From Clostridium sp. (lineage in GTDB: Bacteria; Bacillota; Clostridia; Lachnospirales; Lachnospiraceae), in the NCBI GenBank assembly GCA_023664385.1, contig JAMPFU010000001.1:110918-174917 (forward strand): a stretch of 64,000 bases of DNA. The letters are read 5' to 3'. Position numbers and translations under genes: made by a program. This document shows, piece by piece, positions 1-10,024 of the stretch; position 1 is the stretch's first letter; the number at the start of each line of letters is the position of its first letter. Below the pieces are notes generated by a model. It was not told the DNA's origin, did no database searches, and saw only the letters and a program-made list of their open reading frames with translations.

Positions 1-2617
1 TTGCTTCACCAGCACTCTCACCAAGTGCAATTTTTGAAACATTGCTAGTACACATAAGTGCTATTCTAATAGCAATTTGATTATATGCAGCAGCGTTAAA
101 ATTTGTTGCAGCCTCAATATTTTGTGTAGATAATATTACATGAATACCAAACCCTCGTCCTTGCTCCAACAAACGTTGAAGCATTTCTGAACTCTCTGCT
201 GAAATATAATCCAATTTCTTAGAATCAAATAGGACTTGATATTCATCGATTATCAATAAAATTCTTGGAATCTTTTTCTCTGTTTTTCTCCTATATGATG
301 TTATATTTTCGCAATCAACTTCTTTAAACAATTCTGATCGCCTTTTCATTTCGGAATTTATTCTATGTATAACATCGTATCCATATTTTCTATCACTCTC
401 TATAGCAACTAATTTAATATTCGGAAGATTGTACTCTCCATAACATTTAAATTCTACACCATGTTTAAAATCCAATAAATATATAGATAATTCTTCATAG
501 CTATATTTAATCATCATACTATTAATTAATGTATGGAGTAGAGTCGTTTTTCCACTTCCAGTGTTTCCAACAATCAATGCATGGTGAGTAACTCCTTCAC
601 CACCAATTAAAAAATTCTGAAGGTTACCTACCCCAATTTGACCTATAGGCACTTCCAAATTATCAGTCGAATCACCAACAAACCAATCATTGGGCTTTAT
701 AATATCAGAAAAACCAACTATAATTCTTCCTGCATCTTCAACACCCTTCTTAAAGGCAGGTACTACTGTGTTCAAAATATCATCCGATACCATATTCCAA
801 ATTCTAAACTTAATATTAGGATTTGTGTTATTGGTATAAAGATTATTTTCCTTATTGAATACAATAGATTTTCTCATTATATTATCTATTATTTTCGTCG
901 TCCCATCAGGAGAAATTGCCAATTGCGCTCTGGACGAAAACAAAATTGTATATACTCCACATCTTGGTCCCGATTCTATAATTCTTTCTAGTTGCTTTAT
1001 ATTTTCATGAGAAAAAGAAGCAGGAAAATCCATCACCAATAAAACCTGATAAGGTTCCGCATTGCTTCCCGCAAGCTTATTATATTCTTGTATAGACATA
1101 TCACTGCTTTGCAGACATGAGGAAATCACATGTTCGATATGGTCACTGACAACCGACAACTTATTTTTAATTGCAACTGAAGTAGTGGCTATTCCACCAG
1201 TTAGCAGTTTATTTGTAGCCTTATTATAATCAACAAATTTATTAAATGGAGCAAATGTATTCGATGCTTTAAGCGGATCTATACATACAAAATTAATTGT
1301 TCCAGCAGGGGAATTTAATAATATGCTTGCAGCTATAAACTGAATATCATTTATAACATCATCATTTGAATCAACATCATAAATGTATACCATACTTTTA
1401 TTATCAAAAAAGCTCAAACTGATTGGAACTCTAATCGTGTCATCAGAAACAATTAAACTATAATTATTTTCAAGAAAATCTCTCTGCTCATTACACACAA
1501 TATATTCGCCTATTTTTATTTCCGACATACCTATTTCATAGCACTCAGGCATTTCACTCGCACATGCATAATTACCAAAATCAAGCATATTTTCAGTCAT
1601 ATGGTATTCAAAATACTCTTTTATTTTTTCAATGGGAAATTTATCTTCAAAGCTTTTCTCGAATGAAGCAATTAGATTTGACAAATCGTTCTCACTTGTT
1701 TCTATAGCGGACTTAATCGATTTATCAAATTTTTCATCAAGCATATTATCCTGTTCGTCAAATTCATCAGAGCTGGTAGCCATCGCTAATTCCATATCCT
1801 TTTTAATAACAGATATATCATTCTGGAATTTATTATTAATCTCTTGTAGCCTTGAATCAAACGAGGCATTATTAGTTAAGTTTTCCTGATTAAGCGTATT
1901 TTTTTGAGATTCGAGCTTGGAACATTTTTCATTGCAACATGAAACTATTTCTTCTACATTCTTGTTGATTTCATAATAAAGCCAATTTAAAAATGACCAT
2001 AGCTGTGTTCCATGTTCAGACGCAATGCGCTTTTTTAATAATCCTGTTTCGGAATTAAATAAATCTACCATTGCCTGAACAGTTGAATAATCAACTTCAA
2101 GAGCCTTTCTTTTTTCAACAAATAAAAAATCAGCAGGCGTCTGATTATTCTCTATTTCAAAAAACAGTTTGGCATTTCTACCTAATTCTAATGATGACTT
2201 AATTTCGTTGGCTTTATTTATTAATTTCAATATCTTATTTACTTTAATATCACAGTCAATTCTTAAATCGCTAATTTTAGAATTAATGTCTTTTATTTTT
2301 AATACAAGCTTTTCATTATTTTGGTCTTTCTGTGCTTTTATTTTTGATATAGACTCATCTCTGCGGCGTTGTGCTACTATTTCTAAATTATTTTTTTCAG
2401 AACTAATTTCATCCTTTTTATCATTTATTTTCTTCGATAGTTCTCTTTTTTTAATTTCATGGTCATCATTTATTTTCTTAATTTTTAAATCATTATTTTC
2501 TATTATGGAATAATATTTATTGCGAAATCCGGTGAGTTCATCAATTATTCCCATTACAATATTTTCAGACGATACAAGTCTTACATCATCCCAATCAATT
2601 CTCCCAAATCCGTCCAT
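1..2617 (-). CDS. FtsK/SpoIIIE-type ATPase with N-terminal coiled coil (C-terminus cut by window edge)
   Basis: Open from an ATG at 2617 to the left edge with no stop, giving 872 complete codons; the C-terminus lies outside. Roughly residues 30-330 are Lys/Glu-rich and coiled-coil-like. Around residue 684 is a Walker A loop (GNTGSGKTT) and around residue 787 a Walker B strand (ILLIIDEYQ), followed by QGRGFGIHVILSTQN, the FtsK/HerA-type arrangement. No N-terminal membrane helices like those of FtsK are seen. It is the last visible gene of the kinase/phosphatase operon, 20 nt after the VTT gene. FtsK-like motors pump DNA or, in type VII secretion (EssC), protein; a cytosolic coiled-coil version fits neither well. 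Family assignment is firm; role is unknown. Confidence 0.88.
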   Translation of the reverse strand, partial: MDGFGRIDWDDVRLVSSENIVMGIIDELTGFRNKYYSIIENNDLKIKKINDDHEIKKRELSKKINDKKDEISSEKNNLEIVAQRRRDESISKIKAQKDQNNEKLVLKIKDINSKISDLRIDCDIKVNKILKLINKANEIKSSLELGRNAKLFFEIENNQTPADFLFVEKRKALEVDYSTVQAMVDLFNSETGLLKKRIASEHGTQLWSFLNWLYYEINKNVEEIVSCCNEKCSKLESQKNTLNQENLTNNASFDSRLQEINNKFQNDISVIKKDMELAMATSSDEFDEQDNMLDEKFDKSIKSAIETSENDLSNLIASFEKSFEDKFPIEKIKEYFEYHMTENMLDFGNYACASEMPECYEIGMSEIKIGEYIVCNEQRDFLENNYSLIVSDDTIRVPISLSFFDNKSMVYIYDVDSNDDVINDIQFIAASILLNSPAGTINFVCIDPLKASNTFAPFNKFVDYNKATNKLLTGGIATTSVAIKNKLSVVSDHIEHVISSCLQSSDMSIQEYNKLAGSNAEPYQVLLVMDFPASFSHENIKQLERIIESGPRCGVYTILFSSRAQLAISPDGTTKIIDNIMRKSIVFNKENNLYTNNTNPNIKFRIWNMVSDDILNTVVPAFKKGVEDAGRIIVGFSDIIKPNDWFVGDSTDNLEVPIGQIGVGNLQNFLIGGEGVTHHALIVGNTGSGKTTLLHTLINSMMIKYSYEELSIYLLDFKHGVEFKCYGEYNLPNIKLVAIESDRKYGYDVIHRINSEMKRRSELFKEVDCENITSYRRKTEKKIPRILLIIDEYQVLFDSKKLDYISAESSEMLQRLLEQGRGFGIHVILSTQNIEAATNFNAAAYNQIAIRIALMCTSNVSKIALGESAGEA

Positions 2618-2637
2618 AATATAATTCTCCCCCACTT

Positions 2638-3156
2638 TTAAAAATAATAAGCCTTGATAGCTATCATAGTATATAAAGAAGTCTTAAGTATCTTACCTAT
2701 CAAACAGAGCACTAAAACCTTAGAAAAAGAATATTTTACTATCCCCGAATATACTCCAACATAATCAAAAATAGGCAAAGAAACAAATGCTGTTATTAAA
2801 ATAATAAAAGCACCATATTTTCTAAATTTATCATTAATAATAGTAATGCTTTCATCATGTAAATTTGATCTTCCAAGCAGGCCTCCAAAATATCCTATAC
2901 AACCCCCTAGTGTAAATCCCACTCCAGATATTATAGCAACAGCTATCGGATTAAAAATCATTGCAGAAGATACAACTAATGCCAGTCCTGATGTGGGAAG
3001 AAAAGCAACACTATTTGCAAAAAAGCAACCAAGAAACAACAAAATATAATTTTGAACAGCGTATCCTTGTAATTCATTTCTATTTACAAACACCAAAATT
3101 GACCAAATAATTAATATGACAATTAATACAATATAATATATTTTCCTACGAACCAC
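2638..3156 (-). CDS. VTT/DedA-like small membrane protein
   Basis: 172 residues, very hydrophobic, with four to five predicted membrane segments. The central part (FLPTSGLALVVSSAM, then IISGVGFTLGGCIGYFGG) has the glycine-rich re-entrant look of the VTT/SNARE-associated family (DedA, TVP38, YqaA), whose members move lipids or maintain membrane potential. The start overlaps the end of the kinase gene by 11 nt, indicating translational coupling. It is shorter than most DedA proteins (about 200 residues). Role in this operon is unknown; a membrane partner of the membrane-anchored kinase is inference only. Confidence 0.65.
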   Translation of the reverse strand: MVRRKIYYIVLIVILIIWSILVFVNRNELQGYAVQNYILLFLGCFFANSVAFLPTSGLALVVSSAMIFNPIAVAIISGVGFTLGGCIGYFGGLLGRSNLHDESITIINDKFRKYGAFIILITAFVSLPIFDYVGVYSGIVKYSFSKVLVLCLIGKILKTSLYTMIAIKAYYF

Positions 3157-6100
3157 CTAATAATACTCCTATAATAACTATAATTACAACAAAAATTAAT
3201 ATACCTGATAATAATCCTAATATAGTTTCAACAGCTCTGATAGCAAAAGCAACCACTACCGCAAGCAATAGTGCAAATACAACTCCAATCACACCAAACA
3301 ACGGAATAATCACATATCGTGTAACCGAAATATAATTATATTTATTATCTGTAGCAATAATATTAGCTATCATTCCTGCAAGCATTAGTATAACCATCAC
3401 AACATAAATTTCTGTCGAATAATACTGAACTCCATATTTTTCTATTAAATAATCTACAAAAGTTCTTCTAGCAATTCCTAACTCTAAAACCGCTAATCCG
3501 ATTGCTGACAAAATATCAATTGGTATTTCGCCTTTCCTTGTCGTCTGTTCCAATCCATTTGGTATCAGTTCTTTCTCAGCTTTCAATCTATACTTCTGAT
3601 AATATGTAAATTGATTCATATCAAATACTATTGGATTACAAGAAACAGCTCTATAATATTCAAAAATTCTTTCCAAAGTAATTTTTGAAGATGCCTGCCA
3701 TGCATTAATTTGTTCTGAAACAGACCTTAAATTCTCACTCATCTGAGATGCAATATCAGAAGAATGTAAATTTGTTAATTCAATAAATCCTCTATAAACA
3801 TAACAAACTGAACCTACAAACCCTCCAGCCATAAAAAACATACTATTTATAGATGTACATAGCCATATTCCAATGCCAATAAATATAGCTGCTAATATAA
3901 AACAGACAACTCCCTTTAACAAATTATTTGAGTAAAATTTATTTTTTAAACCATTCAAATCCATTTCCGATTTTGAAATTGAACGTCGTATAGATGTTGC
4001 AATATTATTTACTTCTCGCTCAGCTCCTAGATGTGTCTCGTTATATAACTCACTGCATAACGACTGGAAATTATTTTCATGCACAAAGCCAGCCGGAACT
4101 CTAATATTATTATAAACGTACATAAATGCTGTTTCAGAAGATTTAGGAACAATGCTAAATAAAGTATCATCCCTACCTATACCAGTTGCAATTTGAAAAG
4201 GATAGTTATAAAGAGCTTTATCAAACTCAATATAACTCTCTTCCAATTTTTCCAATGATGTAATAATCTCATTAATAGTATTAACTGTATCAACCTGTGC
4301 AGAAACAAAAATATTTTTTAGATTTAGCACATAAGGATTCAAATACAAATAATCATCTATGTGACTTTTAAGCCAAAATATATGCGCATTATCACCTCGA
4401 TGTATCACATAATTTCTTAATTTAATATTATTAGACGCAATTGCATCTAATAATACAAATACACGTCTTTCACAGTCTGTGTTATCAAGTACCGCCAAAT
4501 CTTTAGTCGCATTTTTAATATGATCTTCATAACCATTAAATATCATCCATGCAAAAAAAAGATTAGAATTTAATAGTTCTTGGCAAAACACTTCCAAGCC
4601 ACTTGGCAAATCACATAAATAGTCTACAATTTGTTCCACATTATGGAACTCCTTGTTATTAATTTTAATAGTTCGCTCTGTCTGGGCAGTGAGAAAATGC
4701 ATAACAAACAAATACTGTGTCATCTCCGAATTACTCTGTGCTCTATCTTCAAGTCCACGTATCACTGCACTCAAATCATCATTATCATGTATTGATTTAT
4801 TATATTTTATAAACCATGAGAATACCCTCTTAACTAATAGTGACCGAACGTCAGCCTTTCCATCTTTTACTGCACTTGCAAGTGAACTAAAGTCTTTATA
4901 ACTTTTACCTTTCCACCATATTTTAGGTATATGATCATCCAGTAAATATATTGCTTTAAAAAATAAGCAATCTATGTCATCCTCTACTACAACAACTTCT
5001 TTTTCAACCAAATCATCTAACAATGATGATTTATCTGGGCGTTGCGAAGCAAGCCATTGCGATATATTTTTCCGCATTACATCTTTCTTTGTGTAATCCC
5101 AGTTTGAAGCTAAATAGTCTGCAAGTTCTGATAATTGATATATCTTCTCGCCGTCACGAGTGTAGAAAGGGTTGGAAAAATCGACTTCTATTCTCTCTTC
5201 TTTCTCAATAAGAGGGAACTCTCTTTTCCCATCACACCATTCAATAATTTCTTTATATCCCCATCTATCATTAGGGTCAAATATAGTAAGACCACAAATT
5301 AATCCTTCAATTCTTTCTTTTAATGTAAACGTACCAAAAACCTTATCAACAAACTTCTGTCTGTCAAGCAAAGGTATCCTTCCACCATTCGTTCGCATTA
5401 CAATGTCAGGCAAATCCATGCCTGCAAACAAATCTATGCCTCCATTAATCAATGACAATAGTGTAATGCCAAAAGAATAATAGTCAGAAGATATAGTAGG
5501 CGTGCCACCTAACACCTCTGGTGCCGCATACCCGTTTGTCCAAAAATTATTCCTTGTGTATCCCATGCCGCTTTGTTCCTCAACAAGCGACATAATTCCT
5601 AAATCGCTAAGCATAACATATGATCCATCATTAGAAATCAATATATTACTAGCCTTTATATCCTTATGTACTATACCTTTTGAGTGTATAACATTTAATG
5701 CTTCATTCACATTAGGAATAACTGTTTTAACGATAAAACTTAAATCCAATTCTGTTGCATGCTCCGCCAAATTTCCACCATCAAAGAAAGAATATACATC
5801 AAATAATTTATCATTATATTCACCGTAATCTACCAATGGAACAATATACCGACATTCTTGATTATAAAGAAGTGAAATAAAAGCCTCTCTTTTATCTCTA
5901 GACATTCTCTTAACTGCAACATAATATTTAACGATATACTTATTTTCTCCAGCAGTTGCGAGAAACAAAATAGCTTCTCCACCCTCTGAATAGATATCTG
6001 TTATAGTATAAGTACCATATACCCCCTTTATATCCATTCCTATCATGTACAGATACTCTGCCGCATCAGAGCTATACGATCCTGTTTGTGTAGCATTTTG

Positions 6101-6172
6101 AACATACGTCTTATCTATAGCCCTTGCATCCATAACATTTGTAACTTGTTCTTTCTTTTCTGTTTGCATCAT
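3146..6172 (-). CDS. Membrane-anchored Ser/Thr protein kinase, 1008 residues
   Basis: An N-terminal eukaryotic-type kinase domain spans about residues 50-310. A candidate ATP-anchoring Lys lies near residue 80 (YIVKYYV), the catalytic loop is HKDIKASN near 169 (HKD instead of HRD), the metal site is DLG near 190 and the P+1 region is GYAAPE near 217. These residues predict an active enzyme. A long middle region of unknown function follows, then a membrane pair at about 755-800 and further hydrophobic segments from about 920 to the end. The gene overlaps the PP2C gene by 4 nt (ATGA), so kinase and phosphatase are made together as an opposing pair. Bacterial PASTA kinases carry extracellular repeats; none is seen here. 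Confidence 0.9.
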   Translation of the reverse strand: MMQTEKKEQVTNVMDARAIDKTYVQNATQTGSYSSDAAEYLYMIGMDIKGVYGTYTITDIYSEGGEAILFLATAGENKYIVKYYVAVKRMSRDKREAFISLLYNQECRYIVPLVDYGEYNDKLFDVYSFFDGGNLAEHATELDLSFIVKTVIPNVNEALNVIHSKGIVHKDIKASNILISNDGSYVMLSDLGIMSLVEEQSGMGYTRNNFWTNGYAAPEVLGGTPTISSDYYSFGITLLSLINGGIDLFAGMDLPDIVMRTNGGRIPLLDRQKFVDKVFGTFTLKERIEGLICGLTIFDPNDRWGYKEIIEWCDGKREFPLIEKEERIEVDFSNPFYTRDGEKIYQLSELADYLASNWDYTKKDVMRKNISQWLASQRPDKSSLLDDLVEKEVVVVEDDIDCLFFKAIYLLDDHIPKIWWKGKSYKDFSSLASAVKDGKADVRSLLVKRVFSWFIKYNKSIHDNDDLSAVIRGLEDRAQSNSEMTQYLFVMHFLTAQTERTIKINNKEFHNVEQIVDYLCDLPSGLEVFCQELLNSNLFFAWMIFNGYEDHIKNATKDLAVLDNTDCERRVFVLLDAIASNNIKLRNYVIHRGDNAHIFWLKSHIDDYLYLNPYVLNLKNIFVSAQVDTVNTINEIITSLEKLEESYIEFDKALYNYPFQIATGIGRDDTLFSIVPKSSETAFMYVYNNIRVPAGFVHENNFQSLCSELYNETHLGAEREVNNIATSIRRSISKSEMDLNGLKNKFYSNNLLKGVVCFILAAIFIGIGIWLCTSINSMFFMAGGFVGSVCYVYRGFIELTNLHSSDIASQMSENLRSVSEQINAWQASSKITLERIFEYYRAVSCNPIVFDMNQFTYYQKYRLKAEKELIPNGLEQTTRKGEIPIDILSAIGLAVLELGIARRTFVDYLIEKYGVQYYSTEIYVVMVILMLAGMIANIIATDNKYNYISVTRYVIIPLFGVIGVVFALLLAVVVAFAIRAVETILGLLSGILIFVVIIVIIGVLLGGS

Positions 6173-6897
6173 AATTTCTCCACTAATACCATACTGTAAT
6201 TATCATGGTTTTTTATTCCTAAAATTTTATCAGATATCTGTGTAACCTTTTCTTCTAAGGTTATATTATCGTTTAATATCAATTCTAAATCATCAATACT
6301 AATATAATCATGTACGCCATCTGAAGTTAAAATATAAAATTCACTACTATCAATAGGCCTATCATATTTTTTCTGTGAAAGACCATCTTCATAATTTGCA
6401 TTTATTGATTTTGTTATAATATTTCTAAGATTGTCAAAGACGTTTTCATAAGAATAATCCTTTATTAATGTATCATCCTCCGTCATTTGTATAAGAAAAC
6501 CATTTTTCAATTTATAAATCCTACTATTACCAACATTTATTGTATATATTTTTGTATCACTCACTACCAATAATGTTAGAGTTGATGCCATACCTTTCAT
6601 TTGAATATTTTCTTTTTCTATAGCTCTAATACAATCAGAAGCCTCCTCCACCTTTAATAACAAAAGCTCCGGAGCGTCCTTTTGCAAATCAATTGTTGAA
6701 ATCTTTTCTAGTATAATCTTTGAAGCCACTTCACCCGCTGGTCTCCCTCCTACACCATCTGCAATTCCAACAATAAACGAGTCTTCGAAACGTCCCTCAA
6801 TTTTGCCCCCCTGGGAAGTCGTTTTATTAATCAAAATACAATCTTCATTTTTTTCTCTATACAATCCTTTGTCAGTGAACCCCACAACATTAAACAT
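6169..6897 (-). CDS. PP2C-family protein phosphatase
   Basis: 242 residues, the normal length for a bacterial PP2C/PPM phosphatase. Metal-binding motifs are present in order: REKNEDC near the N-terminus, IADGVGG, GNSRIY and LTSDGVHD. It should remove phosphate from Ser/Thr targets of the adjacent kinase. It follows the AAA+ gene by 12 nt and overlaps the kinase start. No membrane segment or signal peptide is visible, so it is cytosolic. PrpC pairs with PrkC in many Bacillota next to rsgA and rpe; that housekeeping context is absent here, so this is a dedicated accessory phosphatase rather than PrpC. Confidence 0.9.
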   Translation of the reverse strand: MFNVVGFTDKGLYREKNEDCILINKTTSQGGKIEGRFEDSFIVGIADGVGGRPAGEVASKIILEKISTIDLQKDAPELLLLKVEEASDCIRAIEKENIQMKGMASTLTLLVVSDTKIYTINVGNSRIYKLKNGFLIQMTEDDTLIKDYSYENVFDNLRNIITKSINANYEDGLSQKKYDRPIDSSEFYILTSDGVHDYISIDDLELILNDNITLEEKVTQISDKILGIKNHDNYSMVLVEKL

Positions 6898-6909
6898 AAG
6901 CGATCTCGA

Positions 6910-8787
6910 TTACTCCATATAAGTTAAATTTACAACCCCACCATTTTTACTAAACCCATTAACTACAATATGTTTATTTATTAAATTCTCATCATCATAT
7001 ACTATTCTTGCTAAAGGATTTATAATATATTCTTCAACAATATTTCCTATACCCCGTCCACCATTTTCTATATTTCCCATTGCAACATCTAGTAGGTCAT
7101 CAATTATCAGATCAAAATCAACAGCTAATCCTTTCTCATTCAACATATATTTTTTAACACCATCAATTTGTTTCTCTAATATTTCTCTAGCAGAGTCCTT
7201 TGATATGTATTTGAACACGATAATATTATTACCAATTCTATTTAATATTTCCGGCTTACCCTGTTGCGAATTAAAGTAGTCTTTAATTCCGGCTGTAACC
7301 TTTACTTCAAGTTCTTCATAAGAATCTTCAGGAGAAACATTTTTTATTTTATTACCTTGCATATCATTGACATAAATTCCCAGATTACTTGTAAAAATTA
7401 TAATTGTCTCAGAAAAATAAACCGTATTCCCTTGTCCATCGGTCATTCTTCCATCATCTAGCACTTGAAGGAATTTATCCCATATTGAAGGATGTGCTTT
7501 TTCTATCTCATCGAACAACAGGATAGAGAAAGGTTTTTGACGAACTGCATTGGTCAATTGCCCTCCCGCCTCATATCCCACATATCCAGGAGGAGCTCCA
7601 AAAAGTTTTTGGTCAGCTTGAGGTTGAGCGTATTCACTCATATCAAATCGTATACAATTTGCTTCATTATTAAATAATAACTCAGCTATCGATTTAGCAA
7701 GTTCAGTTTTTCCAACACCAGTCGGTCCCGCAAAAAACATAATCCCTCTCGGTCTAGATTTTGCCGAAGAATGTTGCAACCCTGACATTCCGCTAGCAGC
7801 CCTCTTAATAACGTCAACAGCTCTAGTTATAGCTGAATCCTGTCCTTTTACTCTTTCTTTAATTTTTTTATTTGCATTTAGTAATAACTCCTGTGGTATA
7901 GATTCCCATGGATTTTCCTTAATACCATATTTGTATAGTGTTACAGCGTCATCAACACTATTAACAAGTAAATCTCCTTTTTTGCACAAGCTTATTAAAG
8001 AATTTATCTCTACACATCTCATTCCTTCAGTAATGTGCTCAAGTTTCTTTATCAGTTCATCATTTGATTCATCCTTTGGCACTTTAGTGTTATCATATTC
8101 CATTCCTATAAGATCATCTTCTATATATTTAATAAAATCTTTTCTACCATCATTATCAGGTAACGGTATAGTAATATTTTTAAAATATGGATTGTTAATA
8201 AAAAACCATGATGGTATATCATTAATTTTATCCACCACCATAAAAATAGAGCTTTTTTTCATTGTTCCTTCAGAAAAAATTTTATGTGCATTTAAAGAAC
8301 CATATAATAGGTTTAAAAATGTGAACTTTTCCTCAGGCATTAGATTATCAGGGGTCTCACAATACCTCGAGCCAAACAACAGCACAAAAGCTACAAGCGT
8401 ATTGGACGTCATCATTGTATTAATAATATTTCCACCCCAAACAATAACTGATTGTGGATTGTTATCTTCACAACAATATATTTTCCCAAGATATTCATTC
8501 TCAGATTGTCTAATATTGTTCAAACTAAAGTTATCTTTTGTAAAAATAATTTTCAAATCATCCTCATGAAACCTATTATAAAATCCGTGCAAGGGATCAA
8601 AAAAAACAATATTTTTGTATCCCTGCTCTCTCAGGTGATTATCTAAATATTCATCTAATTCACAATAACTTTTCCCATTTTCTAATTTTTTGCAATAAAT
8701 ATCATATATATTTCCTTCTATTACAATAAAAGTTTTTATATCTCCAAAAATCAAAAGTTCTTTTTGCCATTTAGACAACTCTTTCAT
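6910..8787 (-). CDS. ClpB/ClpA D2-type AAA+ ATPase
   Basis: 625 residues. From about residue 310 on it matches the second AAA+ domain of Clp/Hsp100 unfoldases: Walker A GPTGVGKTELAK near 350, DMSEY, a GAPPGYVGY pore loop, Walker B ILLFDEIEKAHP, sensor-1 IFTSNLG, and the typical C-terminal lid with NRIG. The first 300 residues look like a worn first AAA domain without Walker A and lack the Clp N-domain. It likely remodels or unfolds a protein complex. It overlaps the radical SAM gene by 4 nt. No ClpP-binding loop was identified. Similar ClpB-like ATPases drive contraction-sheath recycling in type VI secretion, but no sheath genes are seen here. Confidence 0.9.
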   Translation of the reverse strand: MKELSKWQKELLIFGDIKTFIVIEGNIYDIYCKKLENGKSYCELDEYLDNHLREQGYKNIVFFDPLHGFYNRFHEDDLKIIFTKDNFSLNNIRQSENEYLGKIYCCEDNNPQSVIVWGGNIINTMMTSNTLVAFVLLFGSRYCETPDNLMPEEKFTFLNLLYGSLNAHKIFSEGTMKKSSIFMVVDKINDIPSWFFINNPYFKNITIPLPDNDGRKDFIKYIEDDLIGMEYDNTKVPKDESNDELIKKLEHITEGMRCVEINSLISLCKKGDLLVNSVDDAVTLYKYGIKENPWESIPQELLLNANKKIKERVKGQDSAITRAVDVIKRAASGMSGLQHSSAKSRPRGIMFFAGPTGVGKTELAKSIAELLFNNEANCIRFDMSEYAQPQADQKLFGAPPGYVGYEAGGQLTNAVRQKPFSILLFDEIEKAHPSIWDKFLQVLDDGRMTDGQGNTVYFSETIIIFTSNLGIYVNDMQGNKIKNVSPEDSYEELEVKVTAGIKDYFNSQQGKPEILNRIGNNIIVFKYISKDSAREILEKQIDGVKKYMLNEKGLAVDFDLIIDDLLDVAMGNIENGGRGIGNIVEEYIINPLARIVYDDENLINKHIVVNGFSKNGGVVNLTYME

Positions 8788-9350
8788 TTTTTTCTCCTAT
8801 TATGTATTCCCACTGACAGCATATGGTCATTCATGTATAAATTTTGAAGTTTGCGTCCTTCTTCTATATATTCCTCATATTTATATTTGCAATCTTTATT
8901 CAAATATATAATTCTTTGATTTTCTGAGCCTCTTAATGTTAAGTAATCAAAATTCAGTGAATCAATGTACTCACCATCAATTAATATATCGATTTGATCT
9001 AGTAACTCCTTTGATTTAGACATTTTCAACACTTCTTCATATTTAACCCCTGTATAGACCAATATTTCCTTATCTAAATCAGAAATCTTGATAAGAAGCT
9101 GAGTTAAATCATCAATTTGAATTAAAGGGTCACCTCCAGTAAAAGTAATACCGTCGACATTGTTATTTTCACATATAAATCTTATTCTTTGTTCAATGTC
9201 TTGGACTTGGAAATTTGCATTTTCTCTTGTATACCATAGCTCGGGATTAATACAGCCATTACATTTATGATTACAACCTTGCATCCAAATAGCTATCCTT
9301 TTACCTATACCTAGTGTAACTACTGGATAAATTATTCTTTCGATGTACAT
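8784..9350 (-). CDS. NrdG-like radical SAM activating enzyme
   Basis: 188 residues. The radical SAM cluster motif is C26-x3-C30-x2-C33 in WMQGCNHKCNGC, followed by a GGDP motif, which is the layout of small glycyl-radical activases such as NrdG. Established NrdG loads a glycyl radical on anaerobic ribonucleotide reductase NrdD, but no glycyl-radical enzyme lies in this window. The gene sits between FHA and AAA+ genes, overlapping by 1 nt and 4 nt, so it is an integral operon member. It may modify one of the operon proteins. Assignment to radical SAM is firm; substrate unknown. Confidence 0.88.
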   Translation of the reverse strand: MYIERIIYPVVTLGIGKRIAIWMQGCNHKCNGCINPELWYTRENANFQVQDIEQRIRFICENNNVDGITFTGGDPLIQIDDLTQLLIKISDLDKEILVYTGVKYEEVLKMSKSKELLDQIDILIDGEYIDSLNFDYLTLRGSENQRIIYLNKDCKYKYEEYIEEGRKLQNLYMNDHMLSVGIHNRRKK

Positions 9351-10024
9351 TATATATTCACCTTAAAATGTAGATTTGCCAGTGAAAGCAGGTCACCATT
9401 TTTTAATATTTTTTCTTTTCCTTCTTGAACTAATACTCCATTAACACGTGTCCCTCCAGGCGCAGACATTGCTTTTACATAACATTTCCCATCACTTATT
9501 AACACTTCACAGTGTACTCTGCTTACATATGGATAATTCAAAAACAAATCCTGGTCTATATCTCCCATTCTTCCCAACACAACGTTTTTCTGAATAAACA
9601 AAATTCTTCCTGTCTTCTTTTCAATTAACTTTACCTTCAAACAAGAATCATCTTTTTTTTCTAAAATAACATTATGCAGAATAGATTCTTCTTTCTTTTC
9701 AGGTTCATCAATATTTTCTTCTTCTATTCTGCATTTATATAATTCATCATTTCCACAGTTAATACATTTTCGCACATCCTCATTATCCTTCAGATAATTT
9801 TTAGTCCCACACGCATTGCATTTTCTATATCTTTTACTAAGAAGAATACTTTCAACTTCCTTGTTCTCACATTTTTTTACATTTTGTTCAGTTTTGTCAG
9901 CTATTCTTTTCTCTACAGGTGGTATAAACGTCAAATCTTTCCCACAACTTCTGCATTTTTCTCCTCCGTACGGATTCTCACTGCTACATTTATCACAAAT
10001 TACTACTCTTATAATTTTTTCCAT
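9350..10024 (-). CDS. Zinc-ribbon and FHA domain protein
   Basis: 224 residues. The N-terminal half has paired CxxC knuckles (VICDKCSSEN...CRSCGKD; RKCNACGTKN...CINCGND), which look like two zinc ribbons. The C-terminal 95 residues form an FHA phosphothreonine-binding domain, with GRMGDID, YVSRVHCEV and GGTRVNGVLV as signature blocks. It probably docks onto proteins phosphorylated by the operon kinase. The start codon at 10024 is inside the end of the coiled-coil gene (32 nt overlap) and is preceded by AGAAGGCGGGTAA. A Lys/Glu-rich linker separates the two halves. Confidence 0.88.
   Translation of the reverse strand: MEKIIRVVICDKCSSENPYGGEKCRSCGKDLTFIPPVEKRIADKTEQNVKKCENKEVESILLSKRYRKCNACGTKNYLKDNEDVRKCINCGNDELYKCRIEEENIDEPEKKEESILHNVILEKKDDSCLKVKLIEKKTGRILFIQKNVVLGRMGDIDQDLFLNYPYVSRVHCEVLISDGKCYVKAMSAPGGTRVNGVLVQEGKEKILKNGDLLSLANLHFKVNI

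Noticed and set aside
638..991. A 117-residue plus-strand frame across the FtsK gene
   Set aside because: It lies antisense to a clear ATPase gene and its sequence is compositionally skewed without motif or ribosome site.
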